From Geodermatophilus obscurus DSM 43160 (GTDB taxonomy: Bacteria > Actinomycetota > Actinomycetes > Mycobacteriales > Geodermatophilaceae), in assembly GCF_000025345.1 (NCBI RefSeq), contig NC_013757.1, positions 2,046,001 to 2,110,000 of the forward strand: a DNA stretch of 64,000 nt, in the 5' to 3' direction. Position numbers and translations under genes: made by a program. Within the stretch, counting starts at the first letter, position 1, and each line of letters starts with the position of its first letter. A model generated the notes under the pieces. That model saw only the letters and a program-made list of their open reading frames with translations, was not told where the DNA came from and did no database searches. Below are positions 1-8,002 of the stretch, in pieces.

Positions 1-44
1 CGACGTGGTCGGGGCCGGACTCCGGTCCGGGGCCGACCACGTCG
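1..44. terminator. Long hairpin, probable terminator of an upstream gene
   Basis: Positions 1-12 (CGACGTGGTCGG) pair perfectly with 33-44, and an inner stem pairs 15-20 with 25-30 around the loop TCCG. The two stems are separated only by a GG/GG mismatch. There is no clear T-tract, which is common for actinobacterial terminators. It probably ends transcription of a gene lying left of the window. Confidence 0.55.
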
Positions 45-87
45 CCGGGCGGGATTCCGGTGAGCGCGCCCGGGTACCCGATGCTCC

Positions 88-1029
88 GTGCAACTTCTCC
101 TCACCGGCGCGTCCGGGTTCGTGGGCGGCCGGCTCGCGCCGGCCCTGGTGAAGGCGGGCTACGACGTGCGCGCCATGACCCGCCGTCCGGACGACTACGA
201 CGGCGCCGGCACGCCGGTGGCCGGTGACGTCACCGACGAAGCCTCGCTGCGGCGGGCGCTGCGCGGCTGTGATGCCGCCTACTACCTGGTGCACTCACTC
301 GGTGATGCCGAGTTCCAGCGCAAGGACGCCGAGGCCGCGCGGACCTTCGCCTGCGCCGCCGCCGACGCCGGGGTCGAGCGGGTCGTGTACCTCGGTGGCC
401 TGGGCCGCGACGGCGACGAGCTCTCCCCGCACCTGCGCAGCCGCCGTCAGGTGGAGCGGCTGCTCGCCTCGACCGGCGTCCCGGTCACGACCTTGCGCGC
501 GGGCATCGTCGTCGGGCACGGCGGCGTCTCCTGGGAGATCACCCGCCAGCTCGTGGCGCACCTGCCGGCGATGGTCACCCCGCGCTGGGTGCACACCCGC
601 ACGCAGCCGATCGCCGTCGCAGACGTCGTCCGCTACCTGGTCGGCGTCCTCGAGGCGCCCGACGCCGGGGGCCGGGTGTTCGAGGTCGGTGGCCCGGAGG
701 TGCTCACCTACCTCCAGATGCTCAGCCGGGTCGCCGACATCCAGGGCAGGCACCTGTTCGTCGTCCCCGTGCCGCTGCTGACGCCGAGCCTGTCTTCGCG
801 CTGGCTGGCGCTGGTCACCGACGTCGACGTGACCACCGGTCGTTCACTGGTCGACTCGATGATCAACGAGGTGGTCGTCGCCGACGACGCGATCCGCACG
901 ATGGTGCCCTTCGAGCCGATGGGTTACGACGAGATGGTGCTGGTGGCACTGGGCGAGCGGGCGGCCGACCGCCGCCGCGCGGCCCGCGTCCGCCGCGCGG
1001 GCCTGCTCGCCCGCGGCGCCCGCTCGTGA
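88..1029 (+). CDS. NAD(P)H-binding SDR/epimerase-like protein
   Basis: 313 aa beginning with a Rossmann fold: the glycine motif TGASGFVGGRL lies at residues 6-16, followed by the acidic GDVTD patch after beta-3. It belongs to the atypical extended SDR group (YbjT/NmrA-like), whose members bind NAD(P)(H) and often act on ubiquinone-like or small carbonyl substrates. The usual YxxxK dyad is not evident, so catalysis is uncertain. The GTG start follows the hairpin at 1-44 and has no obvious Shine-Dalgarno. The stop overlaps the next gene's GTG by 4 bp, so the two are probably translated together. The substrate cannot be deduced. Confidence 0.8.
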   Translation: MQLLLTGASGFVGGRLAPALVKAGYDVRAMTRRPDDYDGAGTPVAGDVTDEASLRRALRGCDAAYYLVHSLGDAEFQRKDAEAARTFACAAADAGVERVVYLGGLGRDGDELSPHLRSRRQVERLLASTGVPVTTLRAGIVVGHGGVSWEITRQLVAHLPAMVTPRWVHTRTQPIAVADVVRYLVGVLEAPDAGGRVFEVGGPEVLTYLQMLSRVADIQGRHLFVVPVPLLTPSLSSRWLALVTDVDVTTGRSLVDSMINEVVVADDAIRTMVPFEPMGYDEMVLVALGERAADRRRAARVRRAGLLARGARS

Positions 1030-1790
1030 GCCGACGGCGCAGCGGCCTGCTGACACGAGCGGCCGACCAGCTGCCGGACTGGTTGGTAGCGCCGGTCCCG
1101 CGCAACCACCGCGAGACCGACGGGGCCTTCCGCCGTCGTCGGAGGGTGACCGCGGGGGTGGCAGTGGGGGGTGCGGGGCTGCTCGGGGTCTCGCTGTCGA
1201 CGAGGCCCGGCTCGCCGACCTTCTACGGTCTCACGATGGCTGTTGCCGGCACCTGGGTCGCCGGTGGCCTGGCCTCGGGTCCGCTGCACCTGGGCTGGAT
1301 GCTCACCCCCGACCACCAGCTGCGCCGCCCCGTGGTGACGCCGGTGATCACCGGGGTCGGCGCCTTCTACGCCTTCTACGGCGCGGCCCTGGTGGCCCGC
1401 CGGATCCCCGTCCTCGACCGGGCGGTCACCCGGGTGCTGCGCTACGCGCAGCAGGGCTCGACCCCCCTGGTGGCGACGACGGCGCTGGCCAACGGCGTGG
1501 CCGAGGAGGTCTTCTTCCGCGGCGCGCTGTACGCCGCCATCGGCGTCGACCGTCCGGTGATCGTCTCGACCGCGGTCTACGGTCTGGCCACCGCGGCCAC
1601 CCGCAACCCTGCTCTGCTGCTCGCCTCACTGGTCATGGGGGCGCTCTTCGGGATGCAGCGGCGGGTCACCGGCGGCATCCAGGCCTCGGTGCTCACCCAC
1701 GTCACCTGGTCGGCGCTGATGCTGCGTTTCCTGCCGCCGCTGTTCGCCGACCGCGCCGACGTGCACGACCCGCGCTCCGTGGCCGCCTGA
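1026..1790 (+). CDS. CPBP-family intramembrane glutamic endopeptidase
   Basis: 254 aa multi-pass membrane protein. The diagnostic CPBP/Abi motif EExxxR is present as AEEVFFRG in the middle of the protein, in a membrane segment. Later segments carry the usual conserved small/His residues (LTHVTW near the C-terminus). Family members are Rce1-like glutamate proteases of the membrane, used in protein maturation, bacteriocin self-immunity or signalling. It starts at GTG inside the end of the upstream epimerase gene (GTGA overlap), which suggests an operon of two. The natural substrate is unknown. Confidence 0.8.
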   Translation: MSRRRSGLLTRAADQLPDWLVAPVPRNHRETDGAFRRRRRVTAGVAVGGAGLLGVSLSTRPGSPTFYGLTMAVAGTWVAGGLASGPLHLGWMLTPDHQLRRPVVTPVITGVGAFYAFYGAALVARRIPVLDRAVTRVLRYAQQGSTPLVATTALANGVAEEVFFRGALYAAIGVDRPVIVSTAVYGLATAATRNPALLLASLVMGALFGMQRRVTGGIQASVLTHVTWSALMLRFLPPLFADRADVHDPRSVAA

Positions 1791-1805
1791 GGCTGCCCGG
1801 ACCGC

Positions 1806-2264
1806 TCAGCTCGTCGCTGTACCCCGGATGGCTCGTCCTCGTCGGAGGACCACCGCGATGCCGAACAGCAGGGCGCCGGCCAGCGCAGTCTCGACGGAGC
1901 GCGCCCGGCCGCTGGCCCGCAGGATGCCGAGCGTGTCGGGCTGGGCCTGCCGGGTGCCGAGCAGCAAGCCACCGAGCGCGGAGTCGACCCCCGCGCCGAC
2001 GGTGACAACATGCTGCGACGGCGAGGCCAACCGGGCGGTGAGCCCTGCGCCGGCCAGGGCCCCGGCCAGCTCGCCGACGTCCGCCCGGCCGGGCCGGGTG
2101 CCGTTCCGGGCGGTCGCCGCCGCCCGCAGGCCGCGCATGAAGCCGCGCACGTCGGCGGCGACCACGCGCAGGTCCCCGCCCTCGGCGGTGACCCGCACGG
2201 GCGCGCCGTCGACCTCGATGGACAGGTCGGCGGTCACGTCGAAGCGGGCACCGTCCGAGCTCAT
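1806..2264 (-). CDS. Conserved hypothetical protein (152 aa), second gene of a coupled pair
   Basis: The start is ATG at 2264, which overlaps the stop of the upstream gene (ATGA), so I reject the longer upstream reading in this frame. The protein begins MSSDGARFDVTADLSIEVDG, has an N-terminal beta-rich region, and ends in a hydrophobic helix followed by basic residues (about residues 125-145). That fits a C-terminal membrane anchor. I do not recognise the family. Together with the 82-aa partner it forms a two-gene unit on the opposite strand to the flanking genes. Confidence 0.6.
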   Translation of the reverse strand: MSSDGARFDVTADLSIEVDGAPVRVTAEGGDLRVVAADVRGFMRGLRAAATARNGTRPGRADVGELAGALAGAGLTARLASPSQHVVTVGAGVDSALGGLLLGTRQAQPDTLGILRASGRARSVETALAGALLFGIAVVLRRGRAIRGTATS

Positions 2265-2509
2265 CCCTGGTCGGCGTTCTCCGTCGTGGTGATCCGCAGC
2301 GTGCCGTGTAGCCGCCAGGTCGCCCGAGGAGCGTCGGAGCCGGTCTCCCGCGGCACCTCGACGATCATGTCGACGAACTGGTAGTTGATCGCCGCACCCT
2401 TGCCGGTCAGGTAGGTCCACATCTCCTTGCCGAGGTCGGCGAAGCTGGTGGTCTCGTGGGACTTGATGTCCCGGCCGGCGGTCGCGGCGTCGTTGCTCGT
2501 CATGGTCAT
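2261..2509 (-). CDS. Conserved hypothetical small protein (82 aa)
   Basis: Begins MTMTSNDAATAGRDIKSHET. The start is set by a strong Shine-Dalgarno (GAGGAG, complement of 2516-2521) seven bases upstream of ATG 2509. The protein contains a well-formed mixed alpha/beta stretch (TSFADLGKEMWTYLTG, then INYQFVDMIVEVPRE) without cysteines or membrane segments. The stop overlaps the start of the 152-aa gene, so the two products are probably made in similar amounts. No function is recognised. Confidence 0.6.
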   Translation of the reverse strand: MTMTSNDAATAGRDIKSHETTSFADLGKEMWTYLTGKGAAINYQFVDMIVEVPRETGSDAPRATWRLHGTLRITTTENADQG

Positions 2510-2730
2510 GGCGCTCTCCTCGGGTGGGTGGTGGTGAGGGCGGTGTCGACCAGGTAGCCCGCACCGGACGGCGACGCCGTCGCACTCGGCGCCGGTCATC
2601 TGTTGGGCACTACCCGGTCGGGCGCAGGCGAATCGGAGCGAGCCGCCGGGTGCGCTCCGGCCGAGTCTCGAGGCCTGCGCGGTCGCGTACGCGGCCGCAC
2701 GACCTCGTCACCCGACGAGCCGTCGTCGGG

Positions 2731-2916
2731 TCACCAGCCGCGGGCGCGCCACTCCACGAGGTGCGGGCGCTCGGCGCCCAGCGTCGTGTCCCTGCCGTGG
2801 CCGGGGTAGACCCAGGTGTCGTCGGGCAGCTTGGCGAACAGCCGCTCCTGGACGTCGTCGACCAGGCTGGTGAAGTCCTCCGGCGACCAGGTCTTGCCCA
2901 CCCCTCCGGGGAAGCC
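2731..2916 (-). pseudogene. 3' fragment of an MBL-fold metallo-hydrolase, cut by the serine-recombinase element
   Basis: About 60 residues match the C-terminal part of glyoxalase-II-like metallo-beta-lactamase hydrolases: FPGGVGKTW, then a helix FTSLVDDVQERLFAKLPDD, then WVYPGHGRDTTLGAERPHL with the last metal-binding His (PGHG). The usual N-terminus with the HxHxDH motif is absent. Coding similarity ends at about 2916, immediately beside the serine recombinase gene, and the upstream sequence in this frame is unrelated. The recombinase element most likely integrated here. The missing 5' half was not found in the window. Confidence 0.75.
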
Positions 2917-2965
2917 GGGAGGTGCTAGGGTTTGAACACCCAGTAGGGCACCCCGGGAGCATCCA
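2917..2965. other. Probable attachment-site junction (attL) of the serine-recombinase element
   Basis: This is the short segment between the truncated hydrolase and the recombinase start. Hydrolase coding stops near the FPGG codons and the element begins within a few tens of bases. Large serine integrases use very short crossover cores inside roughly 40-50 bp att sites, so the exact core cannot be fixed from one end. A ribosome binding site (GGGAG, 2955-2959) precedes the recombinase ATG. Confidence 0.5.
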
Positions 2966-4477
2966 ATGACCACTTCCCGCCTCCCCGACGTCCGCAGGGC
3001 CGCAGCCTACGGACGCATCAGCGAGGACGACCAGGACCGCCGCGAAGGTGTAGACGACCAGCTCACTCGCGCTGAGGCCCACATCGAGCGCCGGGGCTGG
3101 GACCTCATGGGTTCGTTTCGGGACGATGACCTGTCCGCCTACTCCGGCAAGCCCCGGCCCGGGTACGACGCCCTGATGGCCGAGGTGGTCGCCGGACGGG
3201 TGGACACCATCGTCGTCCGCCACGTCGACCGGCTCTGGCGCGACGACCTGGAGGCCGCCCGCGGCCGGGCCCTGCTCCGTCAGCACCGCGTCCTCGTCGC
3301 CGAGTACGGCGGCATGGAGTACCCGGCCTGGACCGCGCACGGGCAGCACATGATGCGCACCATGAGCGGCAACGGCACCTTCGAGTCCGACATCAAGTCC
3401 GAGCGGGTGCGGGAGGCCGCCGAGCGCCGCGCCGAGCAGGGCCGCATGAACGGGCCGTGTCCGTACGGGTGGCGCCGCGAGTACGTCCGCACCAGCACCG
3501 GCCGCGTGGTCGAGTCCAGGGAGGTCGAGGACCCCGAGGCCGCCGAGGTGGTCCGGGAGATCACCCGCCGGCTGCTGGACGGGGATTCGCTGCTAGCTAT
3601 CACGAAGAGCCTGAACGAGCGGAAGGTGCCACCGCCCGGGGCCGCGTTCACCTTCCGCCACAAGCGCCGCGCCGCCGACAACCCCGACGGCTCTCGGTGG
3701 AACAAGACGAGCGTCAAGAAGCTGGCGCTGCGGGAGAGTAACGCCGGGCTGCGCATCTTCCACAGAGGAGAGCCCGACGAACGGGAGATTGAGGGCAACT
3801 GGCCGCGCCTGGTCGACCGGGAGGACTGGCGCCGGGTCGTATCCCTGCTGTCGGTCGACGACCGCGACAAGCGGGTGAAGCGGCCGGCGAACCGGCAGCA
3901 CCTCCTGACGTGGGGAGTCGGGGAGTGCGGCGCCTGCGGCGGACTCCTGCGGGTCGCCGGCAAGGGCGCCGCCGGCAAGCCGAAGGTGCCGTACTACGTC
4001 TGCGTCTCGACGACCTGCGGGCTCGGCCGTCGTGAGGACTACCTGGACCGGTTCGTCGGTGACGTCGTTGTCGCTCGCCTGTCCGAGCCGGACGCCCTGG
4101 CCTGGCTCACCCCGGACGGCAAGGAGCTGGCCGACGCCACTGGGCGCGCCGCGGAGGCCCGGGAGCTGCTGGCCACGGCCGGGGCGAAGTTGGCCACCGG
4201 TGAGTGGACGGTGGGCACGGTGGACGCCGTGACGAAGGCGACGAAGCCGAAGCTGGAGCGGGCCGAGGCGGACATTCGCCGCCTCCGGGCCGGCTCGGAC
4301 CGTGGTTTGCTCGCTGATATCGCGGGCCCGGAGGCCCGGCAGCGGTGGGACGCCGCCTCCCTGGGGCTGCGGCGGGCGATTCTGGACGCCCTAGGGCTGC
4401 GCGTGGTCATCAAGCGGACCACTAAGCACGGCCCCGGCTTCGACCCTGACAGCGTGGAGATCGTCTGGCCTCAGTAG
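2966..4477 (+). CDS. Large serine recombinase (site-specific integrase)
   Basis: 503 aa. The N-terminal resolvase domain (about 10-155) has the catalytic motif YGRISED with nucleophile Ser19 and the downstream VVRHVDRLWRD active-site helix. A recombinase domain follows (about 170-270). A zinc ribbon comes next (CGACGG ... YYVCVSTTCG, about 318-350), then a helical, charged C-terminus. This is the normal architecture and length for integrases of the phiC31/Bxb1 class, which recombine attP and attB without cofactors. The gene abuts the cut hydrolase gene, as expected for an integrase next to its own att site, and ends in a strong terminator. Confidence 0.93.
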   Translation: MTTSRLPDVRRAAAYGRISEDDQDRREGVDDQLTRAEAHIERRGWDLMGSFRDDDLSAYSGKPRPGYDALMAEVVAGRVDTIVVRHVDRLWRDDLEAARGRALLRQHRVLVAEYGGMEYPAWTAHGQHMMRTMSGNGTFESDIKSERVREAAERRAEQGRMNGPCPYGWRREYVRTSTGRVVESREVEDPEAAEVVREITRRLLDGDSLLAITKSLNERKVPPPGAAFTFRHKRRAADNPDGSRWNKTSVKKLALRESNAGLRIFHRGEPDEREIEGNWPRLVDREDWRRVVSLLSVDDRDKRVKRPANRQHLLTWGVGECGACGGLLRVAGKGAAGKPKVPYYVCVSTTCGLGRREDYLDRFVGDVVVARLSEPDALAWLTPDGKELADATGRAAEARELLATAGAKLATGEWTVGTVDAVTKATKPKLERAEADIRRLRAGSDRGLLADIAGPEARQRWDAASLGLRRAILDALGLRVVIKRTTKHGPGFDPDSVEIVWPQ

Positions 4478-4497
4478 GCCACCTTGAACCCCCGACA

Positions 4498-4531
4498 AGA
4501 GCCCCGGTGCCACTACTGGCACCGGGGCTCT
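4498..4531 (+). terminator. Terminator after the serine recombinase
   Basis: A perfect 15-bp stem (4498-4512 with 4517-4531) around the 4-base loop CTAC lies 21 bases after the recombinase stop. No genes cross it. Confidence 0.8.
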
Positions 4532-4751
4532 ATCGCGTCCGGAGGTCTAGCACTAGACGACCGCCCCGGCTAGCTCTCCGATGCAGTCGTTACCAACTTG
4601 TGACCTTAAATCGGGTGATTTCGGTCGTTTCACCCCTTCCCGCTTGCAACAGTGGAGGTCCGCGCGCGTCACCCACCCACGAGCAGCACACGACCAGCCA
4701 GCCGCCGGGCCCCCCACGGTCCCGGCGACACCCAGGGAAGGTGACCCCGCC
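4532..4751. other. Leader region before the small-gene operon; no gene seen
   Basis: This stretch contains less GC-rich sequence (around 4590-4650, with TTACCAACTTGTGACCTTAA) than its surroundings. It probably holds the promoter of the downstream operon. No ORF with coding character was found. Confidence 0.3.
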
Positions 4752-4940
4752 GTGCCCACTCCTAAGGGAGTCGTCCCCTCGTCGCTGCCGAAGGCCCAGG
4801 CCCGCCACCGGCGGAACATCGCAGTACGCCGCCTCTGCCACTGGCTCGACTCCGACCCATCGCCCGAGGATCGCCGGTACGTCGCCACGATCCTGCTCGA
4901 CGGCATCGAGGACACCGACACCGCCGGGGCGACCCGGTGA
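4752..4940 (+). CDS. Small protein of unknown function (62 aa)
   Basis: The GTG start at 4752 lies downstream of a purine-rich AGGGAAGG. The product begins with Pro/Thr/Lys, then a basic stretch QARHRRNIAVRRLCHW and an acidic C-terminal helix (ATILLDGIEDTD). The basic-then-amphipathic pattern would suit a small DNA- or RNA-binding accessory protein, but no family is recognised. The stop overlaps the next start by GTGA. It opens the operon that ends with the primase. Confidence 0.5.
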   Translation: MPTPKGVVPSSLPKAQARHRRNIAVRRLCHWLDSDPSPEDRRYVATILLDGIEDTDTAGATR

Positions 4941-5104
4941 CCGCGGACCCGAACCGGACAGCCGGCCAGCAGGCCGACGCGTACGCCGCCGCGGTGCGCC
5001 GGGCAATCGAGAACGCCCCGAGGCTCACCGACAAGCAACTCGCCCGGCTGCGACAGCTCATCGGCCCCAGCACCAGCACCACCCCCGACGAGGGGGCTGC
5101 CTGA
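4937..5104 (+). CDS. Small protein of unknown function (55 aa)
   Basis: It starts at GTG 4937, overlapping the previous stop, and its stop TGA shares a base with the next ATG (TGATG). It is an Ala-rich helical peptide with RRAIENAPRLTDKQLARLRQL in the centre, which looks like one helical hairpin. Codons end mostly in G or C, supporting real coding. The function is unknown. Coupling to the neighbours on both sides is the best evidence for the gene. Confidence 0.5.
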   Translation: MTADPNRTAGQQADAYAAAVRRAIENAPRLTDKQLARLRQLIGPSTSTTPDEGAA

Positions 5105-5469
5105 TGGGACCACCCGACGAAGGGAACGGCCCGGCCCCTCTCGACAAGAGGGCCGGGCCGAACGAAGAAGCCGCCGCCGCCAAGCTGCCGCTCTCCGCCA
5201 ATGAGGTTACCGGCCCCCACCGACAGGACCAACGGGAGCCGCGCGGGCCGCTGGCCGACCTCGGCCACGCCGTGACCGACGGGGACGGCCCGGCCGGAGA
5301 CCGGCTGCGGGCCGCCGCTGACACCGCCGCCGCGATGGTCGCCGCCGGGCAGATCGACTGCACCGATGCCGTCGCCGCCGTGTGGATCGCTGCCCAGGCG
5401 GCCGGCATCGGTGGCGGGCAGGCGCTGGCCGCCATCTCCGCAGCCTTCTGCAGGGCGGGCACGCCATGA
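5104..5469 (+). CDS. Hypothetical protein of the element (121 aa)
   Basis: The start ATG 5104 was chosen from the TGATG junction; the frame is open much further upstream but overlaps real genes there. The N-terminal half is charged and looks disordered. The C-terminal half is Ala-rich and helical (DRLRAAADTAAAMVAAGQID, then VAAVWIAAQAAGIGGG). The stop overlaps the primase start (ATGA), so it is probably translated together with the primase. No family is recognised. Confidence 0.55.
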   Translation: MGPPDEGNGPAPLDKRAGPNEEAAAAKLPLSANEVTGPHRQDQREPRGPLADLGHAVTDGDGPAGDRLRAAADTAAAMVAAGQIDCTDAVAAVWIAAQAAGIGGGQALAAISAAFCRAGTP

Positions 5470-7622
5470 GCGCGCTCGATCGCATCCTCGACGCCCTCGA
5501 TGACCGCGACCGCGGACCCCGGCAGTCCGGCGGGAGCTGGTTGGCCCGCTGCCCCGCCCATGACGACCGGAAGCCGTCGCTGAGCGTGCGGCAGGTCGAA
5601 GGCCACGCCTTGATCTTCTGCCAGGCCGGGTGCGCCGCCGCCGAAGTGATGACCGCGCTCGACCTCACCTTGCGCGACCTGTACGACGACCCCCGCGGCG
5701 CCACCTACACCTACCCCGACGGCCGCATCGTTCACCGTAGCCCCGACAAGCGCTTCTACCAGTCGGGCAACACCAACGGCACCGCCCTGTACCGGCTCGA
5801 CAAGGTCACCGCCGCCGTCGCCGCTGAGCAGACCATCTACATCTGCGAGGGTGAGAAGGACGTACATGCCCTCGAGGCCATCGGCCTGACCGCCACGACG
5901 TCCCCGATGGGCGCCGGCAAGTGGGCCAAGATCGACCCCACCCCGCTGGCCGGGGGCACCGTCGTTATCGTCGCCGACGACGACGACCCCGGCCGGCGGC
6001 ACGCCGCCGAGGTCCGCGACTCCCTCATCGGGCTCGGCGCCACCGTCAACACCGTCTCCGCCAAGGCCGGCAAGGACGCCGCCGACCACGTCGCCGCCGG
6101 CTACGACGCCGCCGACTTCGTACCGCTGCAGCTGCTGGTCGACGACTTCGCCGAACCTCCGCTGCCGCTGACCCCCACCTCCTGTGCGACACGCTTTCCC
6201 ACCGAGGTGCTCCCCGGCTGGGCCCGGGCCATGGTGGAGGCCGAAGCCGAGGCCACCCAGACCGACGCGGGGATGGCCGCCAGCGTCCTGCTCGGGGCGC
6301 TCGCCGCTGCCGCCGGCGGACACGCCCGGGTCTGGATCCGCGCCGGCTGGTCAGAGCCGGTGAACATCTTCACCGTCTCCGTCGCCGAGCCCGGCTCCCG
6401 CAAGACCGCCGTGTTCGGTGCCATGACCGATCCACTCGGCGACGCCGAGAAGGAACTGGTTGCCAGCGACGCCGCGGCCCGCTGGGAGACCGACGTGGCG
6501 CTCAAGGTCGCCCTGCAGGCCGCGGAGAAGCTGCAGCGGGATGCGGCCACCGCCGCCGCCGCCAAGGACAAGGCGGCCGACGAGAAGCTTGCCGACGCGA
6601 TGAACGCGCGGGCCGCCGCCGAGGCCATCACCGTTCCGATCGACCCCCGACTCCTGGCCGACGACGTCACCCCGGAGGCGTTGGTGAGCCTGCTCGCCGA
6701 CAACGGAGGCCGGATCGCGGTGCTCAGCGCCGAGGGTGGGATCTTCGACGTGTTGGCCGGCCGGTACAGCAAGACCCCCAACCTGGACCCGATCCTCAAG
6801 GGTCACGCCGGGGACCGAATCCGGGTGGACCGCAAGGGGCGATCCTCGGAGTACATCGACCATCCCGCGCTGACCATGTGCCTGACGGTGCAGCCACGCG
6901 TCATCGAGGAGATCGGCCGCAACGGCGTCTTCGTCGGTCGCGGCCTGCTGGCCCGGTTCCTCTTCTCGATTCCGCCCAACCGGGTCGGCTACCGCAAGGT
7001 CGGTGCGGCACCGGTCCCGCCGGACGTTGCCGCCAAGTACGCGGCGCGGATTCAGGCGCTGGTCGCTGCCCTGCACGAGTGGGGCGAGATGCCGATGCTG
7101 CTGCAGTTGTCCGCCGACGCGGCGGAGGTGTTCCTGAACGCGGAGCGCACCCTGGAGCCCCGGCTGGCCGGCGACCTGCGGCCGGTGCAGGAGTGGGCGA
7201 GCAAGCTGATGGGGGCCACCGCCCGGATCGGCGGTCTGTTGCACCTGGCGAGCTTCGACGCCGCCGACACCGCCATGCGTCGCCCGATCAGCGCCGAGAC
7301 GATGATCGGCGCTCTGAAGATCGCGGCCTACTACACCGACCACGCGATGGTCGCCTTCGGACTCATGGGTGCAGACCGAACCCTCGGTGCCGCACAGGAG
7401 CTCCTGACCCACGTCCACGCCCGCAAGATCGAGGAGTCGAGCATCCGTGACCTGTTCACCGACCTGTCTCGCAGCCGGTTCCCGAGGACCGAGGACGTGC
7501 TCGACGCGCTCGCCGTCCTGGTCTCCCACGGCTGGGCGGCACCGCTGCCGCCTCCGAAGACCTCCGGGCCGGGCCGCAAACCGTCACCCCGCTACCGCTT
7601 CCGCCCAGCCCCCATCGCGTAG
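5466..7622 (+). CDS. Primase-like replication protein (zinc finger, TOPRIM, DUF3987)
   Basis: 718 aa. Residues 1-60 hold a CHC2-like zinc finger (CPAHDDRKPSLSV ... FCQAGC). A TOPRIM domain follows (YICEGEKDVHALEAIG, then VVIVADDDDPGRRHA, about 125-210), with the acidic residues that hold catalytic metal. The remaining ~450 residues match the DUF3987 region of element-encoded primase/helicase proteins (NIFTVSVAEPGSRKTAVF, a degenerate P-loop). Such proteins prime replication of excised integrative elements or satellite phages. The start at ATG 5466 overlaps the previous stop. The last codons lie inside a long inverted repeat. Confidence 0.85.
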   Translation: MSALDRILDALDDRDRGPRQSGGSWLARCPAHDDRKPSLSVRQVEGHALIFCQAGCAAAEVMTALDLTLRDLYDDPRGATYTYPDGRIVHRSPDKRFYQSGNTNGTALYRLDKVTAAVAAEQTIYICEGEKDVHALEAIGLTATTSPMGAGKWAKIDPTPLAGGTVVIVADDDDPGRRHAAEVRDSLIGLGATVNTVSAKAGKDAADHVAAGYDAADFVPLQLLVDDFAEPPLPLTPTSCATRFPTEVLPGWARAMVEAEAEATQTDAGMAASVLLGALAAAAGGHARVWIRAGWSEPVNIFTVSVAEPGSRKTAVFGAMTDPLGDAEKELVASDAAARWETDVALKVALQAAEKLQRDAATAAAAKDKAADEKLADAMNARAAAEAITVPIDPRLLADDVTPEALVSLLADNGGRIAVLSAEGGIFDVLAGRYSKTPNLDPILKGHAGDRIRVDRKGRSSEYIDHPALTMCLTVQPRVIEEIGRNGVFVGRGLLARFLFSIPPNRVGYRKVGAAPVPPDVAAKYAARIQALVAALHEWGEMPMLLQLSADAAEVFLNAERTLEPRLAGDLRPVQEWASKLMGATARIGGLLHLASFDAADTAMRRPISAETMIGALKIAAYYTDHAMVAFGLMGADRTLGAAQELLTHVHARKIEESSIRDLFTDLSRSRFPRTEDVLDALAVLVSHGWAAPLPPPKTSGPGRKPSPRYRFRPAPIA

Positions 7623-7696
7623 TCGCAGAAACCGCACAATCCGCAGAATCCCGGCCGGATCCCCTTTCTGCGGATTGTGCGGTTTCTGCGACTACG
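7618..7696. repeat. Perfect 31-bp inverted repeat after the primase; terminator or replication site
   Basis: Left arm 7618-7648 and right arm 7666-7696 are exact reverse complements separated by 17 bases. The left arm includes the primase stop codon. Each arm is built from three related 9-mers (CGCAGAAAC, CGCACAATC, CGCAGAATC), resembling iterons. The stem is far longer than needed for termination, so binding by the adjacent primase, or a single-strand origin, are alternatives. It would in any case block read-through on both strands. Confidence 0.85.
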
Positions 7697-7728
7697 TGCA
7701 GGCCCGTACGGCATTCCACAGCAGGAGC

Positions 7729-7836
7729 ATGATCAAAATGACCGCTTCAGCTTCGCACGGGGCGACTGTTCTGCGCGGACTGTCGGACGACCCCCGTCTC
7801 CTGGCGCCGCGCCCGGTCCGAGGGCGGCCGTTGTGA
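7729..7836 (+). CDS. Tiny ORF (35 aa), unknown
   Basis: ATG 7729 is preceded by GCAGGAG at a good distance. The product begins MIKMTASASHGATVLRGL and ends in a basic tail. The stop overlaps a GTG (GTGA at 7833-7836), the same coupling style as elsewhere in the element. It is too short for domain assignment; the RBS and overlap are the only support. Confidence 0.35.
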   Translation: MIKMTASASHGATVLRGLSDDPRLLAPRPVRGRPL

Positions 7837-7928
7837 GCTGCACCGGCGAGCTCGCCGCCGGGCCCCGTGACCGCCGCTGCCGGCAGGACGCCATCGAGGC
7901 CATGTTCCTCAGCGAGCCGACCCAGTGA
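7833..7928 (+). CDS. Tiny ORF (31 aa), unknown
   Basis: It begins at GTG 7833 overlapping the previous stop and ends with a TGA that overlaps another GTG at 7925. The peptide VSCTGELAAGPRDRRCRQDA continues with a short helix. It resembles the tiny DNA-binding or regulatory peptides common in actinobacterial integrated elements only in size and charge, so this is a weak call. Confidence 0.3.
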   Translation: MSCTGELAAGPRDRRCRQDAIEAMFLSEPTQ

Positions 7929-8002
7929 CCGGGCCCGATTGGTCGCCCCGCCACCAAGACGCCCCCCGCCGGGGGAGCACCACCTACACCGCGGAGAACA
8001 CC

